Made by a program: the position numbers and the translations under genes
Notes under the pieces: model-generated
The model's input: the letters and a program-made list of their open reading frames with translations, nothing else
The model's database searches: none
What the model was told of the DNA's origin: nothing
NCBI RefSeq assembly: GCF_003347515.1
Contig: NZ_QEII01000297.1
Span: forward strand, 186,001-250,000
Reading direction: 5' to 3'
DNA: 64,000 nucleotides
From: Rhodoferax ferrireducens
GTDB lineage: Bacteria; Pseudomonadota; Gammaproteobacteria; Burkholderiales; Burkholderiaceae_C
In this document: positions 1-8,531 of the stretch, one piece after another
Position numbering within the stretch: position 1 is the stretch's first letter
Layout: each line of letters begins with the position of its first letter

Positions 1-153
1 CTCATCGATGTAGAACAGCATCGCACGCAATACATCGAAAAAATTCTCCGGATCCTTCCCGGACCCGTGCTCGACCATCATGCCGAGCGAACGCAACATG
101 GCGGCCAAGGCGGCGTGCTCGTCGCGAATGATTTGAATACTTTCATGTGTCAT
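1..153 (-). CDS. Hemerythrin (HHE) domain protein, 3' part cut by window edge
   Basis: The visible 51 codons give an N-terminal helix reading IQIIRDEHAALAAMLRSL followed by FFDVLRAMLFYIDE. This is the typical start of a hemerythrin HHE cation-binding domain, with the first metal-ligand histidine in the DEH motif (residue 13). Such four-helix bundles bind a di-iron centre and serve in oxygen, nitric oxide or redox sensing, or in iron handling. The remaining ligands lie beyond the left edge. The start ATG follows an AGGAG-like site and sits 16 bases after the MCP stop on the same strand, so it is probably the last visible gene of the long leftward operon. The family call is fairly safe; the specific role is unknown. 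Confidence 0.72.
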   Translation of the reverse strand, partial: MTHESIQIIRDEHAALAAMLRSLGMMVEHGSGKDPENFFDVLRAMLFYIDE

Positions 154-169
154 GTCGTTCTCCTGGGTT

Positions 170-1756
170 TTAAGGTAGCTTGGCAGGCGCCTGACCCGCG
201 CGTTGTGCCGAGCGCAGTTTGAACACCGCCACCGTGCCGACCAGGTTCTGCGCCTGCCCTTTCAGGCTGCTGGCGGCGGCGGCCATTTCTTCAACCAGCG
301 CAGCGTTTTGCTGGGTGATCTGGTCCATTTGCACAACCGCTTCACCAACCTGGGACACGCCCTGGCTCTGTTCACTGCTGGCGGCGCTGATTTCCTCCAT
401 CAGGTCGGTTACACGTTTGATGGCACTCACAACCGCGCTCATGGTGACGCCCGCCTGATCCACAAGAACCGTTCCGTACTCAACCCGCTCCACACTGGCA
501 TGGATCAAGCTCTTGATCTCCTTGGCCGCATCTGCCGAACGTCCGGCCAGACTGCGCACCTCGCTGGCCACCACCGCAAAGCCGCGCCCCTGCTCACCGG
601 CGCGGGCGGCTTCCACCGCCGCATTCAGGGCCAGGATGTTGGTCTGGAAGGCAATGCCGTCAATGACGGTGATGATGTCGGAGATTTTCCTGGCGCTGTC
701 ATTGATACCCTTCATGGTGCTCACCACCTGTGCCACCACCTCACCTCCCTGAACCGCCGTGCTGCTCGCGCTCAGGGCCATCTGGTTCGCCTGGACGGCG
801 CTGTCGGCGTTTTGCTTGACGGTGGCGCTGAGCTGTTCCATGGCGGCGGCCGTCTCCTCCAGGGTGCCGGCCTGCTGTTCGGTGCGGGCTGAGAGTTCAT
901 GGTTACCGCAGGCAATCTGCGCACTGGCGGTGGCCACGCTTTCGGCATCCTGGCGCACCGCACTGACCACATGGGCTAGCGACGATAGCATTCGCTGCAG
1001 GGCTGCCAGCACACTGTCTGTGTCGGCGTCGCGCACATGCAGCCGGGCGCTCAGATCACCATCGGCAATGCGGCTGACGGCTTGACACAGCTCGGCGGGT
1101 TCGGCCCCCAGTGCGCGTGAGAGGTTGCGGGTGATCAGCCTGGCGACGGTTGCGCCCACCAAAAGCATCAACAACGCCATGCCCAACATGAGGGCCATCG
1201 TGGTACGCGCTGTCTCTGTGGACGCATGGGCTTGCGTGTCGACGATTTCCTTCTGCAACACCCGTGAATCATCGACGGCGTTGAAAATGACGTTCTGCAC
1301 GTTGCGCACATCGCCGGTCAGCAGGCGGCTGGGTTCCGCCTTTTCGCCGTTGTCGACGAGTTTGAGAACGTGATCGAGCGCGGCGTTGTAGGGCCCCCAG
1401 TTGTCGTTGATTGTCTTCAGGTACTCAAGTGCTTTGGGCGCCGACATATTGCTTTCAAGTTGCGCAAAGAGCTTCACGTTGGCGATCCGCAGTTCACCAA
1501 TCCTCTTCTTCTCGCCATCGGTGAAATCCATGTCTTCGCTCATGACGATGTTGCTCGCCGCGCGGGCGATGGCGTTGAAATTGTCAGAGAGCTCGGTGAA
1601 CTGAGCCATCTTGACCATGCGGTTATTGGCCACATCGTCCAGCCCAGCGGCCAGTGCGCGCATTTTGAGCGCACCAACGATCGCAATCGCGATTCCGATC
1701 AGGACGAGCGCACCAAAGCCAAGGGTCAAGCGGGATGCAACTTTCATGTCGTGCAT
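170..1756 (-). CDS. Methyl-accepting chemotaxis protein
   Basis: This 528-residue transducer has a first membrane segment at about residues 11-30, a periplasmic region of about 155 residues (probably a four-helix-bundle sensor), a second membrane segment at about 186-208, a HAMP domain (about 208-262) and a long cytoplasmic signalling coiled coil. The CheA/CheW-binding hairpin tip is clear at about 365-405 ([20 protein letters not shown]). The C-terminus ends in KLP, so no CheR-tethering pentapeptide is present. The start codon lies only 3 bases after the stop of the upstream SDR gene, which puts the receptor in the same transcription unit as the catabolic and ABC-uptake genes. This suggests, but does not prove, that it senses the substrate of that pathway. 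Confidence 0.93.
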   Translation of the reverse strand: MHDMKVASRLTLGFGALVLIGIAIAIVGALKMRALAAGLDDVANNRMVKMAQFTELSDNFNAIARAASNIVMSEDMDFTDGEKKRIGELRIANVKLFAQLESNMSAPKALEYLKTINDNWGPYNAALDHVLKLVDNGEKAEPSRLLTGDVRNVQNVIFNAVDDSRVLQKEIVDTQAHASTETARTTMALMLGMALLMLLVGATVARLITRNLSRALGAEPAELCQAVSRIADGDLSARLHVRDADTDSVLAALQRMLSSLAHVVSAVRQDAESVATASAQIACGNHELSARTEQQAGTLEETAAAMEQLSATVKQNADSAVQANQMALSASSTAVQGGEVVAQVVSTMKGINDSARKISDIITVIDGIAFQTNILALNAAVEAARAGEQGRGFAVVASEVRSLAGRSADAAKEIKSLIHASVERVEYGTVLVDQAGVTMSAVVSAIKRVTDLMEEISAASSEQSQGVSQVGEAVVQMDQITQQNAALVEEMAAAASSLKGQAQNLVGTVAVFKLRSAQRAGQAPAKLP

Positions 1757-1759
1757 GGG

Positions 1760-2596
1760 CTATTTCGATCGAACCGGCACGTCCGCCACCGGTGGCGCGC
1801 CCGGCCGACCCGGAATCAGCGTGAGCATGTGGTCGGAAATGCCGCCGTCCACCACCAGGTTGTGCCCCGTCACATAGGACGCCGCGGCACTGGCGAGGTA
1901 GGCCACGGCCGCGCCCACGTCCTCCGCCCGGCCGATGCGGCCGAGCGGCACCAGCGCCTGGCGCTGCTGCAGCGTGGCCTCGTCCTGGTACACCGGCTCG
2001 GTCAGCGGGGTGCGGATCATGCCGGGGCAAACAGTGTTGACGCGAATGCCCTCAGGCGCCCATTCCTGCGCCAATTGCCGGCACAGCATGATGAGCGCGG
2101 CCTTGGCCGCCGAGTAGGCGCCATAGCCCGGATGCGGCGTGAGGCCCGACATGGACGCCACTGCCGTGATGCTGCCGCGCGTGCGCGCCAGCTGTTCGCG
2201 CGCCGCCTGGGCCAGCAACAAGGCGGAGCGGGTATTGAGGTTGAAGGTGCGATCCCATTGCGCCACCGGCAGATCGGCCAGACGGCCGGGGCCGGAGGCG
2301 CCGGCATTGCAAATGAGCGCCGTCAAATCGCCGCCTTGGGTTCGGGCCTGCGCCACCAGGGCGGTGCACTCGGCCGGGTCGGTGATGTCGCCGGCCACGC
2401 CCTTGGCGGTGGCGCCGGCGGCCCGCAGTTCGTCCACGAGTTTGTCCAGCCGTTCACCGGGCTGGGAGGCGGCCGCGCTGATGTGGATGCGCGCACCGTC
2501 TTTGCGGGCCTGCTCGATCAACGCGAAACAGATGCCACGGCCAATGCCACCGGTGGCGCCGGTCACCAGGGCATGAATGGGAGGGGAAGTGTTCAT
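1760..2596 (-). CDS. Short-chain dehydrogenase/reductase (SDR)
   Basis: A 278-residue classical SDR. The dinucleotide-binding motif TGATGGIG is at residues 12-19, the NNAG element appears as CNAG, and the catalytic YSAAK follows a serine-containing strand. The tail has the usual VDGG segment. Such enzymes oxidise secondary alcohols or reduce ketones with NAD(P). The C-terminus (VDGGISDHMLTLIPGRPG) resembles the corresponding part of the SDR at 22709-23605, so the two may be paralogues acting on related intermediates. The gene sits 15 bases after the epimerase gene and 3 bases before the MCP gene, inside the long leftward operon. The substrate is not predictable. Confidence 0.9.
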   Translation of the reverse strand: MNTSPPIHALVTGATGGIGRGICFALIEQARKDGARIHISAAASQPGERLDKLVDELRAAGATAKGVAGDITDPAECTALVAQARTQGGDLTALICNAGASGPGRLADLPVAQWDRTFNLNTRSALLLAQAAREQLARTRGSITAVASMSGLTPHPGYGAYSAAKAALIMLCRQLAQEWAPEGIRVNTVCPGMIRTPLTEPVYQDEATLQQRQALVPLGRIGRAEDVGAAVAYLASAAASYVTGHNLVVDGGISDHMLTLIPGRPGAPPVADVPVRSK

Positions 2597-2611
2597 GGAA
2601 TGCCTTTTAGC

Positions 2612-3520
2612 TCAGGGTTGCACGGCAGCCTGCGCCCGGTAGAACTGCAGGGTGGCGGCAATGCCTTGCGCCAGCCTGGTTTGCTGGCGCTGTGGCAACA
2701 GCGCGTCCAGCCCGTCTTCGGTGATACCGGGTGCAATCGTCAGCGGCGGGCCGTCGGCGCTCAATTGGGCGTCGGGCGCCTGGCGCCGGATCTCCGCCAT
2801 CACCTCGTCCACGGTGACGACCTGGCCGACCAGGTTGTAAACAGGAGCACCTTGCGCCGGCGCCAGCAGCGCCGCTTCGAACGCCTGCGCCACGTCATCC
2901 ACATAAATCAGGCCAGAGGCACCGGTGTAGCCGATGGTGTAGGGCTCGCCCCGCACAGCGGCGCGGCAGGCCAGGCTGGGGCCGGCACTCACGCCCGTTT
3001 CCCGTCCCGGGCCGTAGACGACAAAGGGCCGAAAACCAATGCTGGCCAGTTGGCGATCATGCCAATAAGCCCGCGCCGAACCTTCGACCGCCAGCTTGAA
3101 GGCGCCGTAATGAGTCGCGGGCTGCGGGTGCCGCGCATCCTGCGGGCCATAAACGCCGGCCGAGCTGGCATACACCACCTGGCCCAGCCCCAGCGCGCGG
3201 GCGGCGTCAAACACATGGAGCGCGCCGATCAGGTTGATCTCGGCGCCACGCACCGGGTGCGCGCTGCAATCGGGCGTCAGCACGCCGGCCAGGTGGACCA
3301 CGCCGTCGCAGCCCCGCATCGCCGCCTGCACATCTTCCGCATGGCGGATGTCACCAACCCGCCAGTCCAACTGATTCGCCACATCGCCGGCAATTGTCGC
3401 CACCGTCTGCCGATTCGCATGGATGTCGAACACCCGCACCGCTACGCCGCGGGCGATCAGCCGGCGGATGATCCAGGCCCCCAGAAATCCGCTGCCACCC
3501 GTCACCAGTACACGTTTCAT
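2612..3520 (-). CDS. NAD-dependent epimerase/dehydratase family protein
   Basis: This 302-residue extended SDR begins with MKRVLVTGGSGFLGAWIIRR, the N-terminal Rossmann motif GxxGxxG of sugar-nucleotide epimerases and related dehydrogenases. An active-site YGAFKLAVE (YxxxK) is visible in the middle, preceded by VYASSAGVYG. Members work on sugar nucleotides but also on hydroxy acids, hydroxysteroids and lignin-like compounds, so in this catabolic context it is more likely a dehydrogenase or reductase of a pathway intermediate than a cell-wall enzyme. It lies between the CHMI-like isomerase and an SDR in the leftward operon with gaps of under 20 bases. Confidence 0.86.
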   Translation of the reverse strand: MKRVLVTGGSGFLGAWIIRRLIARGVAVRVFDIHANRQTVATIAGDVANQLDWRVGDIRHAEDVQAAMRGCDGVVHLAGVLTPDCSAHPVRGAEINLIGALHVFDAARALGLGQVVYASSAGVYGPQDARHPQPATHYGAFKLAVEGSARAYWHDRQLASIGFRPFVVYGPGRETGVSAGPSLACRAAVRGEPYTIGYTGASGLIYVDDVAQAFEAALLAPAQGAPVYNLVGQVVTVDEVMAEIRRQAPDAQLSADGPPLTIAPGITEDGLDALLPQRQQTRLAQGIAATLQFYRAQAAVQP

Positions 3521-3539
3521 CGATTGTTTTCCAGAGTCG

Positions 3540-3950
3540 TCACGTTACCCTGCACACCACAGCTTCTGCGGGGTCGTCCGTGACGGCGAGGTTGTTTTTG
3601 TAAATGCTGACTTCGGCATCAAACTCGGTGACTTCCAGCTGGCAGCCCAGGCGCCGGGTCTTGAACAGCGAGTCCATGGTTTGCAGCACGGCTCCGAACA
3701 GCTCCCGGCTGATGCGCTGGCGCAAGGCCAGGTTGCGACCCGGTGCGATACGCACGCTGATATTGACAAAGCCGTTTTCAGCCTCGCCATTGCCAATCCG
3801 GTACTGCGCCACAGCCCGGGCGAAGGTGCGAATACCCCACACCGGGAAGATGCCCGAATCGACCACGGCCTGGTGGACGGCGTCCACCAGGCACGCGTCG
3901 GTCACGACCGTTTCCAAGTTTGCGCTGTAGTCAATCTGGATGTGCGGCAT
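3540..3950 (-). CDS. 5-carboxymethyl-2-hydroxymuconate isomerase family protein
   Basis: The product is 136 residues when started at MPHIQIDYSANLE. I chose this start because family members need proline directly after the initiator methionine as the catalytic base; a start 7 codons upstream would bury it. The segments GIFPVWGIRTFA, FVNISVRIAPGRNL and a final YKNNL align by eye with the E. coli HpaF enzyme of homoprotocatechuate degradation, which moves a double bond in the ring-fission product. No ring-cleavage dioxygenase or other hpa gene is visible here, so this copy may tautomerise another unsaturated keto acid of the pathway. It follows the ABC binding-protein gene by 8 bases. Confidence 0.85.
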   Translation of the reverse strand: MPHIQIDYSANLETVVTDACLVDAVHQAVVDSGIFPVWGIRTFARAVAQYRIGNGEAENGFVNISVRIAPGRNLALRQRISRELFGAVLQTMDSLFKTRRLGCQLEVTEFDAEVSIYKNNLAVTDDPAEAVVCRVT

Positions 3951-3958
3951 GGCCGGTC

Positions 3959-5149
3959 TTACATCTTGCACAGCGGCGATGCGGCGGGCGTCAGCGACGC
4001 CGCAAAGGTCTGCTCGATCACCGGGCGCAAGGCGCCGTCCACCATCTTGGCACGCGCCACGAAGTTGGGCAGCAGCAACTGGTTGTCGGCGGCCCGCATG
4101 GTGACGTTGCCGTAGAGGGTGTCGAGCGTGGCGCCGCGCAGGGCTTTGCTGACGTCGGCCGGCTTCACGCTGCCGGCCTTCTTCACGCCGTCAAACATCA
4201 CTTGGGCGCCGTTGTAGGCCTGGCCTTCGTTGTCGGTCGGCAGGCGGTTGAACTTGGCCTTCCAGGCCGCGACGAAGGCCTTGTTGCGCGGGCTGTCGAT
4301 GTCGGCCGTATAGGCCGTGGTGCCCGGGGTGCTCTCCAGCGCTTTGCCAGTGGCGTTGATCATGAAGTTCTGAATCAGCGAATGACCAATCAGTTTTGTC
4401 TTCGGGATCAGGCCGAATTCTTCCGCTTGCTTGACGAAGGCGATGGCGTCGCGGCCGGTCTCGGCCACCCAGATGGCATCCACGTTGGCGGCCTTGAGCT
4501 GCGCGATGTAGGGCGAGAAGTCCTTGGTGCCCATTGGCACGTACAGACTCAGCGGCACGCTCTTGCCGGAGGCTTCGGCCGCCTTCTTGAACGACTCACC
4601 CGAGTCGCGGCCCCACACGTAGTCGGCAGCCAGCACGGCAAAGGTTTTTTCCTTCAGGCCCTTGGCCCACTCATTGATCATGGCGATGTCCATGGCATCC
4701 GAATGGTTGGTGCGGAAGCTGCGCGCCTTGCAGGTGTCGCCGGTGAGCTTGTCGGACTTGCTCGCCACGATGAAGTAGGCCGCATCCCAGCGCTCCAGGT
4801 TTTGCGCCAGCGCCAGCGAGATGGACGATGGAATGGCGCCAATCAGCAGGTTGTGGCCATCGCGCGCCAGTTTCTCGGCGACGCGGCGGCCGGCATCGGG
4901 CGTGCCTTCGTCGTCGCCGGTCTGCACCTCGACCTTGCGGCCATCCACACCGCCCCTGGCATTGGCTTCATCGATGGCAAACTGCACGGCGCGGATCACT
5001 TCCTCGCCCTGCTGGGCGAACACGCCCGACTTGGACGAGACCAGGCCGACCTTGACCGGCTCTTTGCCTTGCGCCAGTGCCGCCAGGGGCAGCGCAGCGG
5101 TCAGGGCCAGGGCCGCGAGTGCACGCGGCAGGGTTTTCATCTTGAACAT
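3959..5149 (-). CDS. Branched-chain-type ABC transporter substrate-binding protein
   Basis: The product is 396 residues from the ATG at 5149, which is preceded at good distance by GGAG. It begins with a Sec signal peptide (MFKMKTLPRALAALALTAAL, cleavage about after LAALA). The mature part matches the periplasmic binding-protein family used by Liv-type importers: KVGLVSSKSGVFAQQGEE near the N-terminus and a two-lobe Leu/Ile/Val-type fold. It is the ligand-binding component of the importer encoded just upstream (livH-M-G-F order). In such catabolic clusters these proteins often bind aromatic or alicyclic acids rather than amino acids. That specificity is inference here. Confidence 0.92.
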   Translation of the reverse strand: MFKMKTLPRALAALALTAALPLAALAQGKEPVKVGLVSSKSGVFAQQGEEVIRAVQFAIDEANARGGVDGRKVEVQTGDDEGTPDAGRRVAEKLARDGHNLLIGAIPSSISLALAQNLERWDAAYFIVASKSDKLTGDTCKARSFRTNHSDAMDIAMINEWAKGLKEKTFAVLAADYVWGRDSGESFKKAAEASGKSVPLSLYVPMGTKDFSPYIAQLKAANVDAIWVAETGRDAIAFVKQAEEFGLIPKTKLIGHSLIQNFMINATGKALESTPGTTAYTADIDSPRNKAFVAAWKAKFNRLPTDNEGQAYNGAQVMFDGVKKAGSVKPADVSKALRGATLDTLYGNVTMRAADNQLLLPNFVARAKMVDGALRPVIEQTFAASLTPAASPLCKM

Positions 5150-5216
5150 GTTGTTGTCTCCTGAATCAATCAAACCGGATACGGTCCGGCTACCGTTACT
5201 TGCCCTAAAAATTGCG

Positions 5217-5921
5217 TTAAACCATGACGTGCGTTTCGAGATTCAGCAGGCTCTCGCGCGTGTTCTCCACCGGACCGTGCGCCACCACCGCGCCTTTGGC
5301 CATGGCGCAGTAGCGCTCGGCCACCCGCACCACCAGACTCATGTTTTGTTCGATCAGCAGCAGCGCGGTGCCTTGGGCCGCCACCTGCTGAAAGATGCGC
5401 GCCAGCAGGTCCACGATCACCGGCGCCAGGCCTTCGGTGGGCTCGTCCAGCAGGATCAGCGCCGGGTTGGCCATCAGCGCCCGGCCCACCGCCAGCATCT
5501 GCTGCTGGCCGCCGGACAGCGCCGTGCCCGGCGTGTGAGCACGCTCTTGCAGAATGGGAAACAGCTTGTAGACCTCGGGCACGTTCCAGTGCCCTTTGCG
5601 GCCGACGGCAGCACCGAGGATCAGGTTTTCTTCCACCGTCAGATTGGCCACGATGCGCCGGCCCTGCGGCACCACCACCACGCCTTGCTGGGCGGCGATG
5701 TAGGGGCGCGGCTTTTGCAGCGCGTAGTCGCCCAGATGGATGCGCCCGCCCTTGAGCGCGGCCAGCCCCAGAATGGTGTTGACCACCGTGGTCTTGCCGA
5801 CGCCGTTGCGGCCAATCAGCGCCACGCGCTCGCCCGGGTTCACCGTCAGGCTCAGGTTGTGCAGGATGTGGGCCGAGCCATAAAAGGCGTTGACGTTTTC
5901 GAGTTTCAACAAGGCGGTCAT
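5217..5921 (-). CDS. livF: Liv-type ABC transporter ATP-binding protein LivF
   Basis: A 234-residue ABC ATPase with Walker A GRNGVGKTT, signature LSGGQQQMLAVGRAL, Walker B LILLDEPTEGL and a switch histidine region, all typical of LivF. It pairs with LivG on the cytoplasmic face of the importer and couples ATP hydrolysis to uptake. Its ATG overlaps the stop of livG by four bases (ATGA), which indicates translational coupling. The gene for the binding protein follows after about 68 bases, a gap containing a small CCGGA/TCCGG hairpin that could modulate relative expression. The family is certain; the transported compound is unknown. Confidence 0.95.
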   Translation of the reverse strand: MTALLKLENVNAFYGSAHILHNLSLTVNPGERVALIGRNGVGKTTVVNTILGLAALKGGRIHLGDYALQKPRPYIAAQQGVVVVPQGRRIVANLTVEENLILGAAVGRKGHWNVPEVYKLFPILQERAHTPGTALSGGQQQMLAVGRALMANPALILLDEPTEGLAPVIVDLLARIFQQVAAQGTALLLIEQNMSLVVRVAERYCAMAKGAVVAHGPVENTRESLLNLETHVMV

Positions 5922-6637
5922 GCGGCGCTCCCGAGATAGGCTTCACGCACGCGCGGATCGGCGCGCACGGCGGCCGGCTCGCCACTGGCGATGACCCGGC
6001 CCAATTCAAAGACGGTGACGACATCGGAGATGCCGAACACCACGTCCATGTCGTGCTCCACCAGCAGCACCGACACGTCCCAGCGCGAGGTCAGCGCCTT
6101 CAGGTGCTTCGCCAGGTCCATCGATTCCTTGACCGACAAGCCGGCCATGGGCTCGTCCAGCAACAGCACGCTGGGGCGGCCCACCAGCGCCAGCGCCAGG
6201 TCCAGGCGGCGCTGCTCGCCATAACCCAGGTCATCGGCGATCACATGGGCCATGGGCATCAGGTCGAGTTCCTTGAGCACGGCGTCGGCGTCGGCGTTGG
6301 AATCGGCCACGCCCATCTTGTGCGAGGCCAGCTCGACCTGTTTGCGCACCGACATCTGGCCAAAAATACTGGTGCGCTGAAAGCTGCGCGACAGGCCGCG
6401 CAGGCGCCGCGCCGTGGGGCCGAGTTCGGTCACGTCCTGGCCGCCCAGCTGCACCTTGCCGCGCGTCAGGCGCACCCGCCCGGTGATGGCGTCGATCACC
6501 GTGGACTTGCCGGCGCCGTTCGGGCCGATCAGGCCGCGGATCTGGCCGCGCTCCAGCGTGAGCGACACGCCGTCCACTGCCTTGACGCCGCCGTAGTGGA
6601 TGGCCACGTCGTCGGCTTGCAAAACATAGTCAGTCAT
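5918..6637 (-). CDS. livG: Liv-type ABC transporter ATP-binding protein LivG
   Basis: The product is 239 residues when started at MTDYVLQADDVAIHYGG (ATG at 6637, preceded by GGAGACACAAG). An in-frame upstream extension of 29 codons is arginine/proline-rich and unlike the family, so I rejected it. Walker A is GPNGAGKST, the signature region reads LGYGEQRRLDLALAL, and Walker B is VLLLDEPMAGLS; the LivG-type signature has the usual Y-G-E pattern. It acts with LivF as the ATPase pair of the importer. It follows livM by 13 bases and overlaps livF by four. Confidence 0.94.
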   Translation of the reverse strand: MTDYVLQADDVAIHYGGVKAVDGVSLTLERGQIRGLIGPNGAGKSTVIDAITGRVRLTRGKVQLGGQDVTELGPTARRLRGLSRSFQRTSIFGQMSVRKQVELASHKMGVADSNADADAVLKELDLMPMAHVIADDLGYGEQRRLDLALALVGRPSVLLLDEPMAGLSVKESMDLAKHLKALTSRWDVSVLLVEHDMDVVFGISDVVTVFELGRVIASGEPAAVRADPRVREAYLGSAA

Positions 6638-6650
6638 CTTGTGTCTCCAA

Positions 6651-7631
6651 TCAGTGCCCGGCCGGAGCCTTGGCGGTGGGAAGGGTTTTCTTGCCCTTGC
6701 GCAGGCGCTCCAACGCGCCGGCAATGCCGGTGGGCGAGAACACGATCACGGTGATCAGGGCGATGCCGAAAATGGCCATCCAGTGGTTGGCGAAGTCGCC
6801 CAGGATGTCCTTGGCCAGGAAATACACCACGGCCCCCAGCGCCGGGCCCCACAAGGCCTTGTAGCCCCCGACCACGACCATCATCAGCGCCACACCCGAC
6901 AGGCTCCAGTGCAGGTTTTCCGGCGAGACAAAGCCGGTGTTCAAGGCCGACAGCAAGCCGGCCAATCCGGTCACGGTGGCCGACAGGGCATAGACCGCGG
7001 CGCGCGGCAGCAGCGTCTGGATGCCGATGAAGCGGGCACGCTCCTCGTTGTCGCGCACGGCTTCGGTGATGCTGCCAAAGCGGCTGCGCAGCAGCAAGGT
7101 CAGAAGCAGCATCACAAGCACCAGCGTGGTCCAGCACAGCAGGAAGATGCTGGCCGGCTTGAGCAACTGGGATTGCGCCACGCCAAACAGGGTGGCCGGC
7201 CACTCGATGTTCATGCCGTCGGCGCCGCCGGTCAGGCCGCGTGAACGCGAGGCCGTGAGGTAGAACATCTGGCCGATGGCCAGCGTCAGCATGCCAAAGG
7301 CCACGCCCGGCACACGCACGATCACCAGGCCCATGAGAAAGGCCATCAGGGCCATGCCCGCCAGGGTGAGCACGATGGCGGCTTCGGCCGGCATGAGCTT
7401 CAGCTGCAGGATGATGCCCACGGCATAGCCGGAGAAACCAAAAAACAGCGCATGGCCGAAACTAACCATGCCGTTTTGCCGCAGCAGCAGGCCGACCCCG
7501 ATGGCAAACACGGCGTAGATGATGGCTTGCGTCAGCAGCGACAAGACCGTGCTGGAGCTGACGCCACCCGCCACGGCGGCACCCAGGGCCAGCGCCCCGA
7601 CGGTGCCCAGGCTGATTCGTTGAATCGACAT
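6651..7631 (-). CDS. livM: Liv-type ABC transporter permease LivM
   Basis: A 326-residue integral membrane protein with about nine hydrophobic segments. It contains the LivM-type cytoplasmic coupling stretch TEAVRDNEERARFIGI and a conserved NTGFVSPENLHWSLSG loop. I use the ATG at 7631, preceded by GGAG, rather than an in-frame codon seven triplets upstream. The protein ends in a basic tail. With LivH it forms the transmembrane channel of the importer. It is followed closely by livG and preceded by livH with a gap of 17 bases. Confidence 0.93.
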   Translation of the reverse strand: MSIQRISLGTVGALALGAAVAGGVSSSTVLSLLTQAIIYAVFAIGVGLLLRQNGMVSFGHALFFGFSGYAVGIILQLKLMPAEAAIVLTLAGMALMAFLMGLVIVRVPGVAFGMLTLAIGQMFYLTASRSRGLTGGADGMNIEWPATLFGVAQSQLLKPASIFLLCWTTLVLVMLLLTLLLRSRFGSITEAVRDNEERARFIGIQTLLPRAAVYALSATVTGLAGLLSALNTGFVSPENLHWSLSGVALMMVVVGGYKALWGPALGAVVYFLAKDILGDFANHWMAIFGIALITVIVFSPTGIAGALERLRKGKKTLPTAKAPAGH

Positions 7632-7648
7632 GTGAATTTCTCCTTCAA

Positions 7649-8500
7649 TCAAGTGCGGCTGCCGGCAAACCCGGCGGGTTTCCAGATCAGGATGGCGACC
7701 ATCAGCACAAAAGGCAGCAGCGCCGCGACGTCCGGCAGATACACCGCCCCGAGCGCCTGGATCATCCCCAGCACCATCGCCGCGATGAAGGCGCCGGCCA
7801 GCGAGCCCAGGCCGCCGACCACCACCACCACGAATGAATCGATGATCACGTCGCTGCTCATGGACGGCGACAGCGACAAAAACGGCGCGGCCACCACACC
7901 GGCGAGACCGGCCAGCGCGGTGCCCAAGCCGACCACGCCGGCGCTGAGCGCGTCGGTGTTGACGCCCTGCATGGCGGTGGTGGTGGGGTCAGTGCTGGCA
8001 GCGCGCACGAACAGGCCGACCTTGGAGTAGCGCAGCCACAGGCTCAGGCCCAGCGCCACCAGCGCGCCGACGCCGATCACGGCGATGCGGTAGGCCGGCA
8101 CGGCCGTGCCCAGCAGATCGACCGAGGTGTTGAGCGCCGCCGGTGCGACCATCGACAGATTGCTCTTGCCCCAGACGGTCTGCACAAAGTCTTCAATCAC
8201 CAGCAGCAAACCAAACGTGACCAGCACCACGCTCAAGGGGTCGCGGTCCTGCAGCAGGCGAAAACCGTAGCGGTCCAGCAGCACGCCCAGCAGCGCCATG
8301 ATGGCCGGCGCGGCCACCAGCGCGACCCAGAAGTTGCTGTGGCTGGCAATCGAATAGCCGAGGTAGGCGCCCAGCATGTAGAGCGAGCCGTGGGCGAAAT
8401 TCACCACGCGGCGCAGGCCGTAAATCAAGGCCAGGCCGGAGCACATCACGATCAGCAAGGCGCCGTAGACCAGGCCGTTGAACAGGTTGATGGTTAACAC
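7649..8500 (-). CDS. livH: Liv-type ABC transporter permease LivH
   Basis: A 283-residue membrane protein starting MLTINLFNGLVYGALLIVM, with repeated hydrophobic segments and the LivH hallmark ALIYGLRRVVNFAHGSLYMLGAY near the N-terminus. The DPTTTAMQGVNTD stretch forms the cytoplasmic coupling region that contacts the ATPases. It is the first transporter gene in the leftward run and follows the SDR gene by 31 bases. Transporter identity is clear, the substrate is not. The lumen of such permeases carries neutral or acidic small molecules released from the binding protein. Confidence 0.94.
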   Translation of the reverse strand: MLTINLFNGLVYGALLIVMCSGLALIYGLRRVVNFAHGSLYMLGAYLGYSIASHSNFWVALVAAPAIMALLGVLLDRYGFRLLQDRDPLSVVLVTFGLLLVIEDFVQTVWGKSNLSMVAPAALNTSVDLLGTAVPAYRIAVIGVGALVALGLSLWLRYSKVGLFVRAASTDPTTTAMQGVNTDALSAGVVGLGTALAGLAGVVAAPFLSLSPSMSSDVIIDSFVVVVVGGLGSLAGAFIAAMVLGMIQALGAVYLPDVAALLPFVLMVAILIWKPAGFAGSRT

Positions 8501-8531
8501 TTTGTTGTCTCCTCGTTTTGATAGGGATGGC

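Noticed and set aside
1370..3583. 737-codon open frame on the plus strand opposite the MCP, SDR and epimerase genes
   Set aside because: It is antisense to three well-supported genes, histidine/arginine/glycine-rich without motifs, and typical of long shadow frames in GC-rich DNA.
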